A stretch of DNA of 64,000 nucleotides from Acanthococcus lagerstroemiae (Eukaryota > Arthropoda > Insecta > Hemiptera > Eriococcidae). The DNA is taken from the NCBI GenBank assembly GCA_031841125.1, contig CM063112.1, positions 60,999,722 to 61,063,721 of the forward strand. Direction: 5' to 3'. Shown in pieces: positions 24,680 through 35,514 of the stretch. The translations under genes and the position numbers were made by a program. Under the pieces are notes generated by a model. That model had not been told where the DNA came from. It made no database searches and saw only the letters and a program-made list of their open reading frames with translations. Position 1 is the stretch's first letter. Each line of letters begins with the position of its first letter.

Positions 24680-25030
24680 GGCCATACCACGATGGCCAGC
24701 GGCCTCTATACTCTGGCGTTATCGGCTAATCTACTTATCGCTCTCGTTATCGGTCTTATATTCTGTTGCTCGAAACTTGTTGATCTTTCTTCATTTATTT
24801 CGAATATTCGGGAGCGTTCGCCATACTGCCCTCTCCTTAATCCTCGACGTTCCAGCCAGGCTGTAGATCTGCTTCATGGTTACCATGGACTGCCAATCGG
24901 CTAAGGTGCATGACTTTGGCTCGTCCACCACTAATATAAAGCACTTTGACTGTTACACTGCAGGAATCGTGACTTCTTTTCAGTGTTCTTGAAACTGCTG
25001 AAAACGATTTGTCCAAATCCATTTTTTAAA
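24680..25030. other. Possible small open frames, unrecognised
   Basis: A plus-strand frame of 70 codons from 24692 begins with a short hydrophobic stretch (LLIALVIGLIFCC). An overlapping minus-strand frame of 61 codons starts at 25022. They cannot both be real. Neither resembles a family I know, and splice sites are not clear. The region is the first low-repeat DNA after the satellite block; a degenerate retrogene is possible. Confidence 0.15.
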
Positions 25031-27000
25031 TGATACATCTGCTTCTGACTTGAAATTGTTCTCTCAGCAGACTAGAACGAAGGATATTTACAAGTACCTA
25101 CCACATACTAAACTGAGAATATACTTACAATATTGTCACATGCGACTGCCACGGCTGCAATGGAAATACAAATGGAATCAACATTCTTAACGTTCTGAGT
25201 TCGAAACTACAACTATGAGTTGGTCGGGTTCCATATTAATAATTTTGGGTTTCCGAAGCCGCGTGCACCGATCAGTGTAACCAATATTATTAATCGAGTG
25301 AAGAAAACACGCAACCTGACGCAAAAACAGTTTATTAAACAATTGCACAATGTCTTTGGTTTCATTACATAGGTTCTAAACATAAACAGTTCCATGTGAA
25401 GGCGTACACAGCTCTATCGTAGGCTGTACACGAGCAACTCGACACGAGTCCACAATTTTTAATTGTGCGGTACCGAGAAACAGTGGTTCGGCAGGATGAT
25501 TGAAAAGGTTTGAGTTGGTTTCGATCTCTTAGATGTTTTTAGAACATGGGTCCTATTCGTAACCAATCCTTTCGATAAATACACGTCGGAAGCTCGTAAA
25601 TGACTTCGAAATTTAACACGAATAAATGCAATATGTTTTTGATTAGAAGCTAAATCATAGATGTACATGTGTATATATATGGACATATCAAGAACTACTG
25701 TCAAGGTCACGTGTTATAAAATGGAATGTTCAATGGTTGTGCGGGGAGGTTATCTGGCCCCAGAAATGGGCGACCTTCGCTTTTATATCAATCTACTTCA
25801 AGTTAGCGACTTTAGATGAGATCTAAATGAGGACGGGAGATTCTCTCTCAGATAACTTTTCGTGAAAACCATTTGGCCGACTAACAGAGGAAAGGCTGAG
25901 TGCAAGTAGTTGATTTTATTGTAGTGACTGACAATATTGACTAACATCTAACTTTATCTCAAAGTAGTCTGTAAAATAAATAAATAAATAAAAAGGACGT
26001 AATCACTTCCCTTGCACTCAGCCCTCCAGTTAGTGGACACTCACTAGGGTTGAAACGGTATTTTTGCGCGACAATAGTGACAATACTTCCTACAGACTGT
26101 CAGAGCTGCGTATTTTCCTGTTACAATTCATAATCTATAACCTCCCTTCATTTATCCCAGCCATTTACTACATGGGACTTCGAGAAACAACTAATACAAC
26201 AATTTCAGTATTCTTCACACATGGAAGAAACTTTCTCCTTACCAGTGATTCAAACAGCCCTACTTAGCTACATTTGTAATGACCTAATGAACTTGCATCC
26301 TGTTACATGCTGCACCTCCGAACACTAGTATCAATCACCGTAATTAATTTTTGAAACCCAGTTCCAACACACATTTCAGGACTAACACATCTAATGAATG
26401 TGCCCGGGATAAATGACTATTTGGCTGGCATTGCGACATAACGAGTGGACGGAAGTCGGTTACCATGAACGAATGAAACCTTCACGTCTTGACAGAAACT
26501 GCTAAATCAAAACTGAATAACTCAAACTCGGCGCCTTATACTAGTTCGACTGAGAGATCATAACTAAAACGAATGACTAGACTGAAGCGGGTTGGGCGAA
26601 AAGCGATCGACGCCGGAACACGTCTGCCGTCGAACTGGTTAACACGAAGACGAGTAACATGCGATCCGATTTCGCGATATTACCGATAATTTTTTTCACA
26701 TTCGAATCGACGAAAACGTAACATGGTATACGAACGACGCGTAATAAAAATAACGAACATGAAAAATAATACATATAAATAAAGGAATGCAATTCATTAC
26801 AAACGGGGATGGAAAAGTAATAATAACAATAATTATATAATACCGAATAAGTATATCGATAGGAAGTGTTCACCCCTTTCTTCAGGATCAAATAGCGGAA
26901 CTTTTACAGCGATAATGTAAGGGTCTACTACAGTACTATTCCTACTTCCGTATCACTGACGTTTCTAGCTCCTCGAATACTCGACGTTACGGTCAACGTT
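25030..27000. other. Gbeta5 3' UTR and intergenic DNA
   Basis: No exon or repeat boundary was found. Minus-strand transcription of Gbeta5 continues from the stop at 27001 toward lower coordinates. A minus-strand AATAAA (TTTATT near 25915) is one candidate end; nothing stronger was seen nearer the stop. An AAATAAATAAATAAA tract lies at about 25975. Confidence 0.35.
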
Positions 27001-29596
27001 TCAAGCCCAGACCTGGAGTACATGAAAATCGGATTACGGCGGTGCGAAAACAAGCTAGTCACAGCTGCTGAACTAATAGTTTCTATACTCACTCGTAATG
27101 TTGCATCCCAGCTTCCAGATGCAAACGCCGTGCCATCCGGCGAAACTCTCACAGAGGAAACGCGATTTTCGTGGCCGAATAACAGACTCACTCGCACACA
27201 TTTCAATGTGTCCCATATGTTAATTGTATAGTCGTTGTAACCAGCAAATAGTAACCGACCTGGAACAGACATTATACTCGTACTCAAATGTGAACACGAA
27301 GCATAGCAGATCTTCAGATTCCAGATGGAAGAATTATACTGAATTACAAGGTCAAGGGAATGTGATTTGCAAAAATAACGCAGATTCTCTGGTTTGCAAA
27401 ATTAGTAAGAGATGGAGAATTCTGATCATTTCAAGGTCGTGGATATAAAATAGCTTGAATAATAGGCAAGAGCATTTGATCTTGAGATCAATAAATTCAG
27501 ATCTTCTCCTTCTTTTGCTTGACACAGGAAAAGAATTCCGAGCGCATAAAGAAGAAAGAAATTAAAACGGTCGTTACATTCGTGCAGGAACGAGCAGAAT
27601 ACACGAGCCGGAGATCCACCCAAGAACCGCTTACTTTCTACCTTTACGGCTGGATCTTGGCATACATCAGTCCTTGTCTGTCCAGAGGGATAAAACTGTT
27701 TCCACCCTTACTGGCAATCCGCCCATAATCTCTGAGATAGAGCGGACGCCAGGTTTGCCAGACACAAAAGACAAAAGGGGCCTGTTGTACACAGTGACGG
27801 CAATATTTCGGAACTAATTTATAAAACTTCCCAAATGCACGAAAATACAGGTACGGTAATTTGATTTACATGTCCGGCACAATGTAACCTCAACAGTTGG
27901 AGTTAAATCGAAACTAGAGGCTTGTTCAGCGTTGGGCGTTATTCGAATAATAATCATGAATAACAGTTCAATCATTATTCGTAAACGCGTAAAATTATTC
28001 ATCAATCATTATTCAGTAAAATGAAGATGTGAATAATATTCGTCAATCATCGTTATTCGTTGTTCATTGAGGACGCAGTAACAAAACAAAAAATGTAACG
28101 AGGATCAGTGGCGTAGCCAGGATTTTTCCAAAGGGAGCCGGGGGGCAAAATAAAATTTTCAAGGGAGAAGAAGTCGAAAATTGAACTACTTTTTTAAAAT
28201 CGCCAATATTATAGGACTGTGTAAAAATATTGGGAGGGGGATTTTGTGTGTGTGAGGGATTTTTTTGGGGTAAAAATATTTTTTGTTGGGAGTGGGTGTA
28301 AAAATACATATTTTTTGAGAATTCTTTGGGGTGGTAAAAATATTTTTTGTTGGGAGGTGGGTGTAAAAAATATAATTGTCGGGAATTTTTTGGGAGGAGG
28401 GGGTAAAAATATTTTTGTTGGAAAGGAGGTTTAAAAATACATATTTTTTGGAAATTTTTTTTTGGGGGGAGGGAGTGGGGTAAAAATATTTTGTGGTGGG
28501 GAATATTTTTTCTCCCTGATCTTACTGGGGTAATTAGAAAGTCCCCCTGGCCGCTTCGCGCCTCGTCCGACCACCTCAGTCCTCAGTGTGTGGTCTAAAA
28601 CTTTTGTTCCTGAGCTGAAGTTTTCTTTGGGCTACTTTTACTCCCCCACTATCAACGGTCCTCAATCATCCACCATGAACCTCCTTCCATCTTTTCTTCA
28701 TCTCGAGCCTCCTATTCCACCACGACCTCCTCGTTCACCACGGTCGCACTTCAACTGTCGTAGCCCTCCTCAGCCACGAACTCCTCCCCCACAACGGCCA
28801 TAATCTACCAGAGGCTTAAATGTCCATCCCATGGTCTTTTACCTCCACAGTATCCCCCCTTGCGAACACTTCCCTCTTTCTTGAACTTTTTCCTCACCTC
28901 TACAATCATCGACCACCACAACCGACCTCCACCACCTGGGCCTTAATCTCTTCACATTACCCTTTCCCTCGCTCCATGACTTTCTCCATCCACAGTTTCT
29001 CTCCCACATGGCACCCTCTGTCCATCCCTCCGATCATCACCCAGTCCTCCACATAGCCTCCCCCCATCACCCTCTTTCACCCGGAGTGCCCTCCCCCATT
29101 AGGACCACATCCTCCCGACCACCCCAACACCACTATGGGCTTCATGTCTGTTCACGTACCAAGCCCCCACCAAGACCTCTTCACCCATCACTACGCCCTC
29201 CCTAATTGCGGCCTTAATCCCTCGCTACAGCCTTCCCCTTCCACTGCTCCTTCTCTGCAGTCTTCTTGTCCCGACTCCCTCGAAGACCCCCTGGTTCTCC
29301 ACTCAGGAGCTCCCACCACCATGACCACCCATCCCTATCAGACTCCCGCCACCAGCCCCTCCCGCACCACGGCTTTCATTTCCCTCCCTCGTCCCTCTTT
29401 CACCCAGGACTTTCTCCTCCACCAGGACCTCTTACTCACCATTACCCCCACCACCCAGGGCCTTTATCTCCCTCCTGAGACCACGCCCCCATGGAGACTA
29501 TGTGTTATATCTTGCGACTTGAGATCTTGGAGATTATATGTCATTATGTGACTTTTTATGCCTTATTATGTTGGTTATATCTAAAAACTTGGGAGA

Positions 29597-29627
<31 letters not shown>

Positions 29628-32600
29628 ACAGTACATATATGTGATTTGTATTGACCCGAGGACTACTTTTACCAAACTTGATTTTTCTGTAGTCATCGGG
29701 TCATCACAGGAACATTATAATTAACAAAACTGTTCAACTTAAACTAAAACTTAATGTAAACTATACTCTAAAAATACATGCTTTGTAAAATTATAAGATG
29801 ATCATCGAAGGAAGGGTCATTAACGTTGGGTTTTTCTTTATTTTTTATTTTCATAATTTTGCCTACATAATTTATTGTATTTATCTTTTATGTTACAACA
29901 GATTACGTCCTTGAAAGAAGCTGACCTGCCCCTGCAATTTTTCTGATTTTCAGGTAGGCAACCCGCAGTGCTAGAGAAATGCGCAGTCAAGGGGCAGGGT
30001 AGGCAACCCGCAGTGGGTTTTTCCTCCCGGAGATGGTGGGTGCTCTCTCCTACCGTGAACCCCCTCCCAAGGGTAGGCTACCCCTGGAGAAATAAGCAAT
30101 TACGGGGCAGGGTAGGCAACCCACAGTGGGTATTATGTCATTATGTGCCTTTTTATGTCTTATTATTTCAGTTATGTCTTAAAACTTGGAGATCTTTTAT
30201 GTTAAAATAGATTATGTCCTTGAAAGTGGCTGATCTGCCCTGAAATTTTTCTGATTTTTAGATAGGCAACCCGCAGTGCGTTTCTCCCAGGAGGGTGGGG
30301 GGACGAGTTTTGATTTTTAATACATAAAGAGAAGAGAGATAAAGTTTTCCGATTTTCTCGGGGGGGGGGGCAAATGACTGCGCCAGAGGAGGGTAACGTC
30401 CTCTGGTCCCACTTTGGCTACGAGTCTGATTTCATTATTCGCGTGATTAATGTTACTGAATACTGATTACTGAAATGAATGACTATTCGTTATTCATACT
30501 TGCGACTAACGAATAAACTATTCGTTATTCGTATTCATGCGCTTATGAATAACGAATAAATTATTCATTATTTATGAATAACGAATAAAGGTTGCGTTAT
30601 TCATTATTCAGTATTCGAATATTATTCTGCCCAACTTTGGGCTTGTTATATTCCACAATCATGGAAACACGACCGATTTCGTTTCCCTCTGCATACAATA
30701 ATAAACATGAAATAGCTAAACTCACCACTGACAGAAAAGTCGACCGAATTCGCCCCAAAGATTATGCTTTCCTTCGAGTACACGGCCACTTCTTTGTCTG
30801 CTCTCAGATCGAATAACCGGCACTAGAATCAAATATTTGTTATAACCCATCGAACACAAGCTATCTTTGTACATGAAACACAATGTTACCATTCAAGGAA
30901 GGGACTGTCACACTTTTTCAACACTTTCATGAATCAAACGGGAAATTAAACCAGAGGTGCTTAGCTAACCATTAGCCATTAGCTGTTAGCCGTGAGCTTG
31001 TAGTTTTTGGGAGATTTTTAGCCAGCCGTTAGCTAGCCGATTGAAAATTTTTTAGCCGTTAACTAGCCATAAGCCAATGAAAACTCGGAAGCTAACGGCT
31101 GATTTCATTCTGCTAATTTCTTGCCTTTTCCCTTTTGACTACATTCAAACTGAATTTTTTTCCTATTCCTTTTCGATGGATTTTAGTTTTTTGGATAGAA
31201 ACTGCAAACTTGGTCAAACTCAGACTCAGAATTGGAGGAAAGAAAAAGAACTGGAACCAAGTTACCACTTCACCTATTTTATTTTTACCGAAAATGTGGA
31301 TTAGTCTTTAGCCGTTAGCTATCCAATCAGCGTCCTGTAGCCATTAGCCGTAAGCCGAAGCCAATTAATAAAAAAAATTAATTTTAGCTGTTAGTTTTAG
31401 CCAATCTGATTGGCTAAGCACCTCTGAATTAAACATCAAAACCCATCTATAAGCATTCAACAACTAGGAGAGATTTGACCACTCCCTTCACAGTACCCGA
31501 CGCGACACAGCAATTTATAAAGTAAGCTATACTCACGGTCGCATCATCAGATCCAGTGGCTACGGCATCGCCACTAGGATGGAACCTAACGCTATTGATA
31601 TCGGACTGGTGGCCTTCGAAAGACTGAACGTACTGACCAGTTCTCATGTCCCACACTAGAACCGTCTTGTCAACACTCTGAAACACGAGTGATTCGAAAT
31701 TACAGTTGTTCAATAAAAACTCAGCCAGAAATCAAAACCAACAGACACTTACGCCAGACACAAAAGTATTCCCTGTCTCTGATGGAGCAAGATCCACCGC
31801 CATTACATCGCTCGAATGACCGTGGAACGACTGCAGAAGCTGGCCGGTTTCAACATCCCATAAGGCAGCCGTGGAATCACCGCTACCGGTCAAGATCTAG
31901 AAATAACAGTTTAAAGCAATAAATGCAGTTAACATTAAGAAATCGAACTAATTTCAAGTTTTATAAGCAAGATGAAATCGAATGGAAAATGTAGAATTTT
32001 ACACAGATCGGAACATCATTAAATGATAAGTACTACTATTCAACCGGCCATACAGAGTACATTAGAAAATCTCATTACACAGCAATTTCCCTAAACATTA
32101 CCTGTTGGTCCGAATTAGGAAACATGCAACATGAAACGAAACTTGTATGGGTGCCAACGGTCTTCTTCTTGGCCGAATCGTCTTCATGATTTATCGGGTA
32201 TACAGTAACTTTGTTATCCATGCCCCTGAAATTCGGAAATACCATTATGTTCCTAAAGCAAAGATACCATTAATTTTATAGTAATTTCTTCACGAGTATA
32301 ACACCCACCCGCAAGCGATCATAGTCGTTGAGGGTGCATAAGCACAAGCCATGACCCATGTGGATGGCGTAGATACAGCGAATTCTTTACTGCTTGTAAA
32401 TGCATCCCAAACTATCACTTTCCCGTCCTGAAATACATAGGAAGGCATTAATTTACAACTATCATTGTAACTCGCAAAAGAGATCGTTCCGTATATAATT
32501 AAATCTCACCTGCGAAGAAGAAACAATACGTCGTTTATCAGTACACCAATCACAGCATAGCACTTTCGACTGGTGGCCTTTCAAATGTCTTCTGGTTTTG

Positions 32601-32831
32601 ACGTTGAGAAAATTAATGAATTCGAGACGTTCAGCAACGGTAGCGACTGGAATTAATGAAAATATTCAATATAAGGGCAAGAAGACAATGTCAAACTTAC
32701 ATCGAGAAACGAGGCTACTAACGAGTAACATCATTCAGCTTCTGTCTCTCTTCTTCCAATCGTTGCTTCAGTGTGTCTGCTTCTTTCGTCAACAGTTCTA
32801 TCGATTCGTTTCCATTTTCACTGACTGACAT
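27001..32831 (-). CDS. Guanine nucleotide-binding protein subunit beta-5 (complete, 349 aa)
   Basis: Nine coding exons, 5' to 3': 32723-32831, 32510-32646, 32309-32427, 32102-32225, 31753-31896, 31537-31677, 30726-30822, 27093-27259, 27001-27012. All phases close. Most introns are GT-AG with good consensus; the first donor, GTTAGT, is a little weak. The protein starts [14 protein letters not shown], has the N-terminal helix that replaces the G-gamma coiled-coil partner site, then seven WD repeats. Near-identical family phrases include [57 protein letters not shown] and [17 protein letters not shown]. The family partners with R7 RGS proteins through their GGL domain and speeds G-protein switch-off in neurons. 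Length is close to the vertebrate short form. The last exon encodes only VWA and a stop. Introns 6 and 7 hold hAT elements. An acceptor before the start codon suggests a non-coding first exon. Confidence 0.95.
28106..28530. repeat. hAT-like left end followed by GGTAAAAATATTTTTTGTTG tandem repeat
   Basis: CAGTGGCGTAGCCAGG matches the terminus of the MITE at 5616. From about 28230 a T/G-rich unit of about 65 bases repeats four or five times (GGTAAAAATA, TTTTTGTTGGGAG...GGG). A possible distant right end (TTTGGCTACGAGTCTG, near 30416) lacks a matching target duplication, so the limits of this inner element are uncertain. Confidence 0.6.
28580..29500. repeat. Pyrimidine-rich (CCT/CAC-rich) strand-biased block
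   Basis: The plus strand is almost purine-poor for nearly 1 kb: CCTCC, CACCAC and TCCCTC words. The strongly skewed composition opens long proline/serine/histidine-rich frames (for example 29135-29551), but these are compositional. It lies in the core of the hAT element. Confidence 0.7.
29955..30290. repeat. Tandem GGCAGGGTAGGCAACCCGCA repeat
   Basis: TAGGCAACCCGCAGTG or a close variant occurs near 29955, 30000, 30110 and 30260, each with neighbouring GGGGCAGGG. Around it, TTATGTCATTATGTG and CTGATTTT phrases recur at 29540, 29930, 30130 and 30250. It is a degenerate tandem array. Confidence 0.7.
30952..31426. mobile_element. hAT-type MITE in Gbeta5 intron 6
   Basis: The ends are CAGAGGTGCTTAGC and GCTAAGCACCTCTG. 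The target duplication is AATTAAAC on both sides (30944-30951, 31427-31434), perfect over 8 bases. Both flanks of the 475-bp element are built from TTAGCCGTTAGCTA-type words. It has no coding capacity. Confidence 0.92.
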
Positions 32832-34055
32832 AGTTACTGGCAGTGTTCAACCAACTGCAAAGATACCTATGTCTTAAATAACAGTGATACAAGATTTCCA
32901 GTTATATCCAGAGTTATTCAGTGGAGACTATCCATTCATTTACTTACGAGGCGCATAAGAGAAACTGAAGACTGAACACCGTCATTTAATCGTTTACCGT
33001 GAGCTGAAATTCGTTAGCAGCTGCGTTGCTTCAGAAGTGGCATCAGGAATATATCCACTGGCGAACATATGAACGATGAATTGAATGATCGTGGTGTACA
33101 TAAATCACTCACAGGAGGTTTCACTTCATGAAGTAAACTCGTAAGATATACATTACTGTGAGATAAGAGATGACATAGCTTGGTACTGTAATGATTTGCA
33201 CATGAATTAATCGAAGAACACAAACCTGAAAATACGAGTTCGCACAAATTACAACAGATTTTTTCAAAGGGTTCCAAAAGTTACAACCACAGAGTACAAA
33301 CTCTGAGCGATAATCCACCAGTGGTGACGGAGATTAAGAGTAAAATTATTAAATTACTTTCATATTCCGGGGACTCAGAATTTTTCAATAAATGACAACG
33401 AAAAATGAGATACCTATAGAAAATAAAATCAATCACACCACTATACTCACAAGCTCACAAGTCGACAAGTTTCAAACTTCCAGACAGATCAAAGATCAGT
33501 GAGAGTGAACGAAAGAAGATGAAGATGGTCGAAGTAATTACTTAATATGGTAACACTGACAAGATGTGGCACGGCTACACAGACTTTGTGAGAAGGTACC
33601 CATAACTGGAGGGGTTTAGGATTGAAGTTCTGAACAAAATATGTCAAATCTACTCCGTCAAACTCAAGTCAAACCACTCAAACCCACAGAGTCACTCTTC
33701 CTTATCATTATACTCATTCAAAATGCAAAGGGTCTTTATTTATCCACGAAACACACAGAGCTAAGGTCTCTTCTAACTCTCAGTTTTTGAACAGAAGTCA
33801 TCTCTCTGGTATGTGGTATCCTAATCATCATCCTAATCAATTCGTGCTTGTACATGATGCACTTCTTATGATAATGTTCTAAATTTTGGCGCCGCGAATA
33901 ATATGTTTTCTGTTCTGGCTTGTGGCCCGTATTCATATTATCACTCTTGTTTCCAATAGTCTATCACTATCTGCTATCGAATTTTCTGTCAGAAGTTCTA
34001 GTTTGAAGACGCGCATAGGAACACTTCACGTAAGATTCTATTCATCTTACCAGTG
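32832..34055. promoter_or_regulatory. Shared upstream region of Gbeta5 and XPA (head to head)
   Basis: About 1.2 kb separates the two divergent start codons. In the Gbeta5 direction an acceptor (CTTTGCAG) lies about 25 bases before the ATG, so at least one non-coding exon and the promoter should lie between about 32.9 and 33.6 kb. XPA probably starts just upstream of 34056. I see no CpG-rich core or clear TATA box, and repeats are notably absent here. Confidence 0.45.
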
Positions 34056-35237
34056 ATGGCCGAAGCAGAATGTTCCGCAGCAACTAATGACGGAAGCTCG
34101 ACCTGTACGACCCAGCTAACCGAAGAACAGAAAGCTCGAATTGAGGAGAACAAAAAGAAAGCAGTAGATCTAAAGAGAAAACGTCAACTGTATACAGCAG
34201 AAGCAGCCAGGTACATGCGGATTTTACGAAGATTAGTGCCTGGTATGATGATCATTACTCACCCAGATTACTTGTTGCAGAGCTACGATATTAGAGTCGA
34301 AGACACCAGCAGCACCGAGCAAACTGATCGACACTGGGGGTGGATTCTTACTAGACGAAAACGAGTTGATTGAACAGAAAAATAAAAAAGTTCGTGTTGC
34401 TCTATACTGTCTTTCTCAATAAATATATGAGTGCACTGATTCATTTTTCTGTGACAGGTTCAAATAGTTGAAAGACCGCCACCGATATTACCACCTAATC
34501 AACCTGAGTGTTTAGAATGTCAAAAAGACTTCGGCGGTTCATATTTGCTTGAAAAATTCGATTATCCGGTTTGCGACGAATGCAGGTGAGTTAAAAGAAA
34601 ATTATTTTACCTATAGATCTGTGAGATTGCGTACTCAATATAATGATATTCTAGAGATCCAAAAGAAAAACACGCTTTGATTACAAAAACAGAGGCTAAA
34701 AAGAATTACGTCCTCACTGATGTCGACCTAGAACAACGTGGCACACCCCTCAAATTCATTCTCAGCAAAAATCCTCACAACTCTAGATGGAGTGATATGA
34801 AACTATATTTACTGCTACAGGTAAACAGAGAGATAATTTCCTGTTCATCTTGCGTTACGAAATGATTCGATTATATTTCAAGTTTTTTTTCCAGGTCGAA
34901 AAACGAGCTCTAGAGATTTGGGGTTCCGAAGAAAAACTTCTCGAAGAGTTAGACAGAAGAGAGGAAAAACGAAGTCTTACAAAAATGAAAACTTACCAAA
35001 AAAAGATGAAAGGTATAATTTTCCTTCTCAGCGTCTGTGACATAGTTTGTTACCCGATTGTAACGATTTTTTGATGTCGTAGCTTTGAGAATGTCAATAC
35101 GAAGCAGTTTATACACGAGAGCATTGACCGAATCTCACACCCACGAATTCGGAGAGGAATCGTATAATTCGGACGAAGATACTTACAGTCATGCTTGCAA
35201 GTCTTGCGGTTTTAAGGAAACCTATGAAAAGATGTAG
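34056..35237 (+). CDS. XPA DNA damage recognition/verification protein (complete, 276 aa)
   Basis: Six exons: 34056-34210, 34281-34389, 34458-34585, 34655-34820, 34895-35012, 35083-35237. Introns are 68-74 bases, except one of 70 and one of 69, and all phases close. In order the protein has an N-terminal RPA/nuclear-localisation segment ([20 protein letters not shown]), DTGGGFLL at residues 69-76 (the ERCC1-binding motif), a C4 zinc finger at Cys106, 109, 127 and 130, and the DNA-binding core [40 protein letters not shown]. The C-terminus [13 protein letters not shown] matches the TFIIH-contact end of the family. Length and cysteine positions are within one or two residues of human XPA (273 aa). 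XPA organises the nucleotide excision repair complex in the nucleus. The start chosen is the ATG at 34056. Confidence 0.96.
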
Positions 35238-35507
35238 TCAGAGGCTCAACTAGAAGCACGAGTCAATCCCCGGCTTACTCAAATTTATTTCACGTGTATT
35301 CCAAATCAAGTTAAATAGCCAAGTGAATACGCTAATACCCACGTGATGAATTTAGATGAATTTCCTTGAATGTATGTTTTTTGATGTGATGTGAGTAAAG
35401 AAGTTCAGTCCAACGAGCTGGCACAATCAGTATTATAACATGTTGAAAAACTCCAATCTGCAATAATTGTATTATTTTACTTCAGAACTGGTAATGCGGT
35501 GTATGTA

Positions 35508-35513
35508 AATAAA
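35508..35513 (+). terminator. XPA polyadenylation signal
   Basis: AATAAA about 270 bases after the XPA stop codon, followed by a T-rich stretch. It is the best candidate 3' end signal for the XPA transcript. Confidence 0.55.
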
Positions 35514-35514
35514 T

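Larger units (their letters stand above)
27927..30639. mobile_element. 2.7 kb hAT-type element in Gbeta5 intron 7
   Basis: The ends are CAGCGTTGGGC and GCCCAACTTTG. The flanking target duplication is GGCTTGTT on both sides (27919-27926, 30640-30647), a perfect 8-bp match. Subterminal regions at both ends are dense in TTATTCGT/ACGAATAA words in both orientations, the usual place for transposase-binding repeats. No transposase is present. The centre is filled with other repeats: a CAGTGGCGTAGCCAG end at about 28106, TAAAAATATTTTTTG tandem units, a pyrimidine-rich block, and AGGCAACCCGCAGTG repeats. Confidence 0.85.

Noticed and set aside
24620..24720. 5S rRNA-like words (GGCCATACCAC, GAAGTTAAAT)
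   Set aside because: The two words are in the wrong order and spacing for 5S rRNA and nothing else matches.
29135..29551. 138-codon proline/serine-rich open frame
   Set aside because: It is a product of the pyrimidine-biased composition inside a transposon; overlapping frames are equally open and no domain is present.
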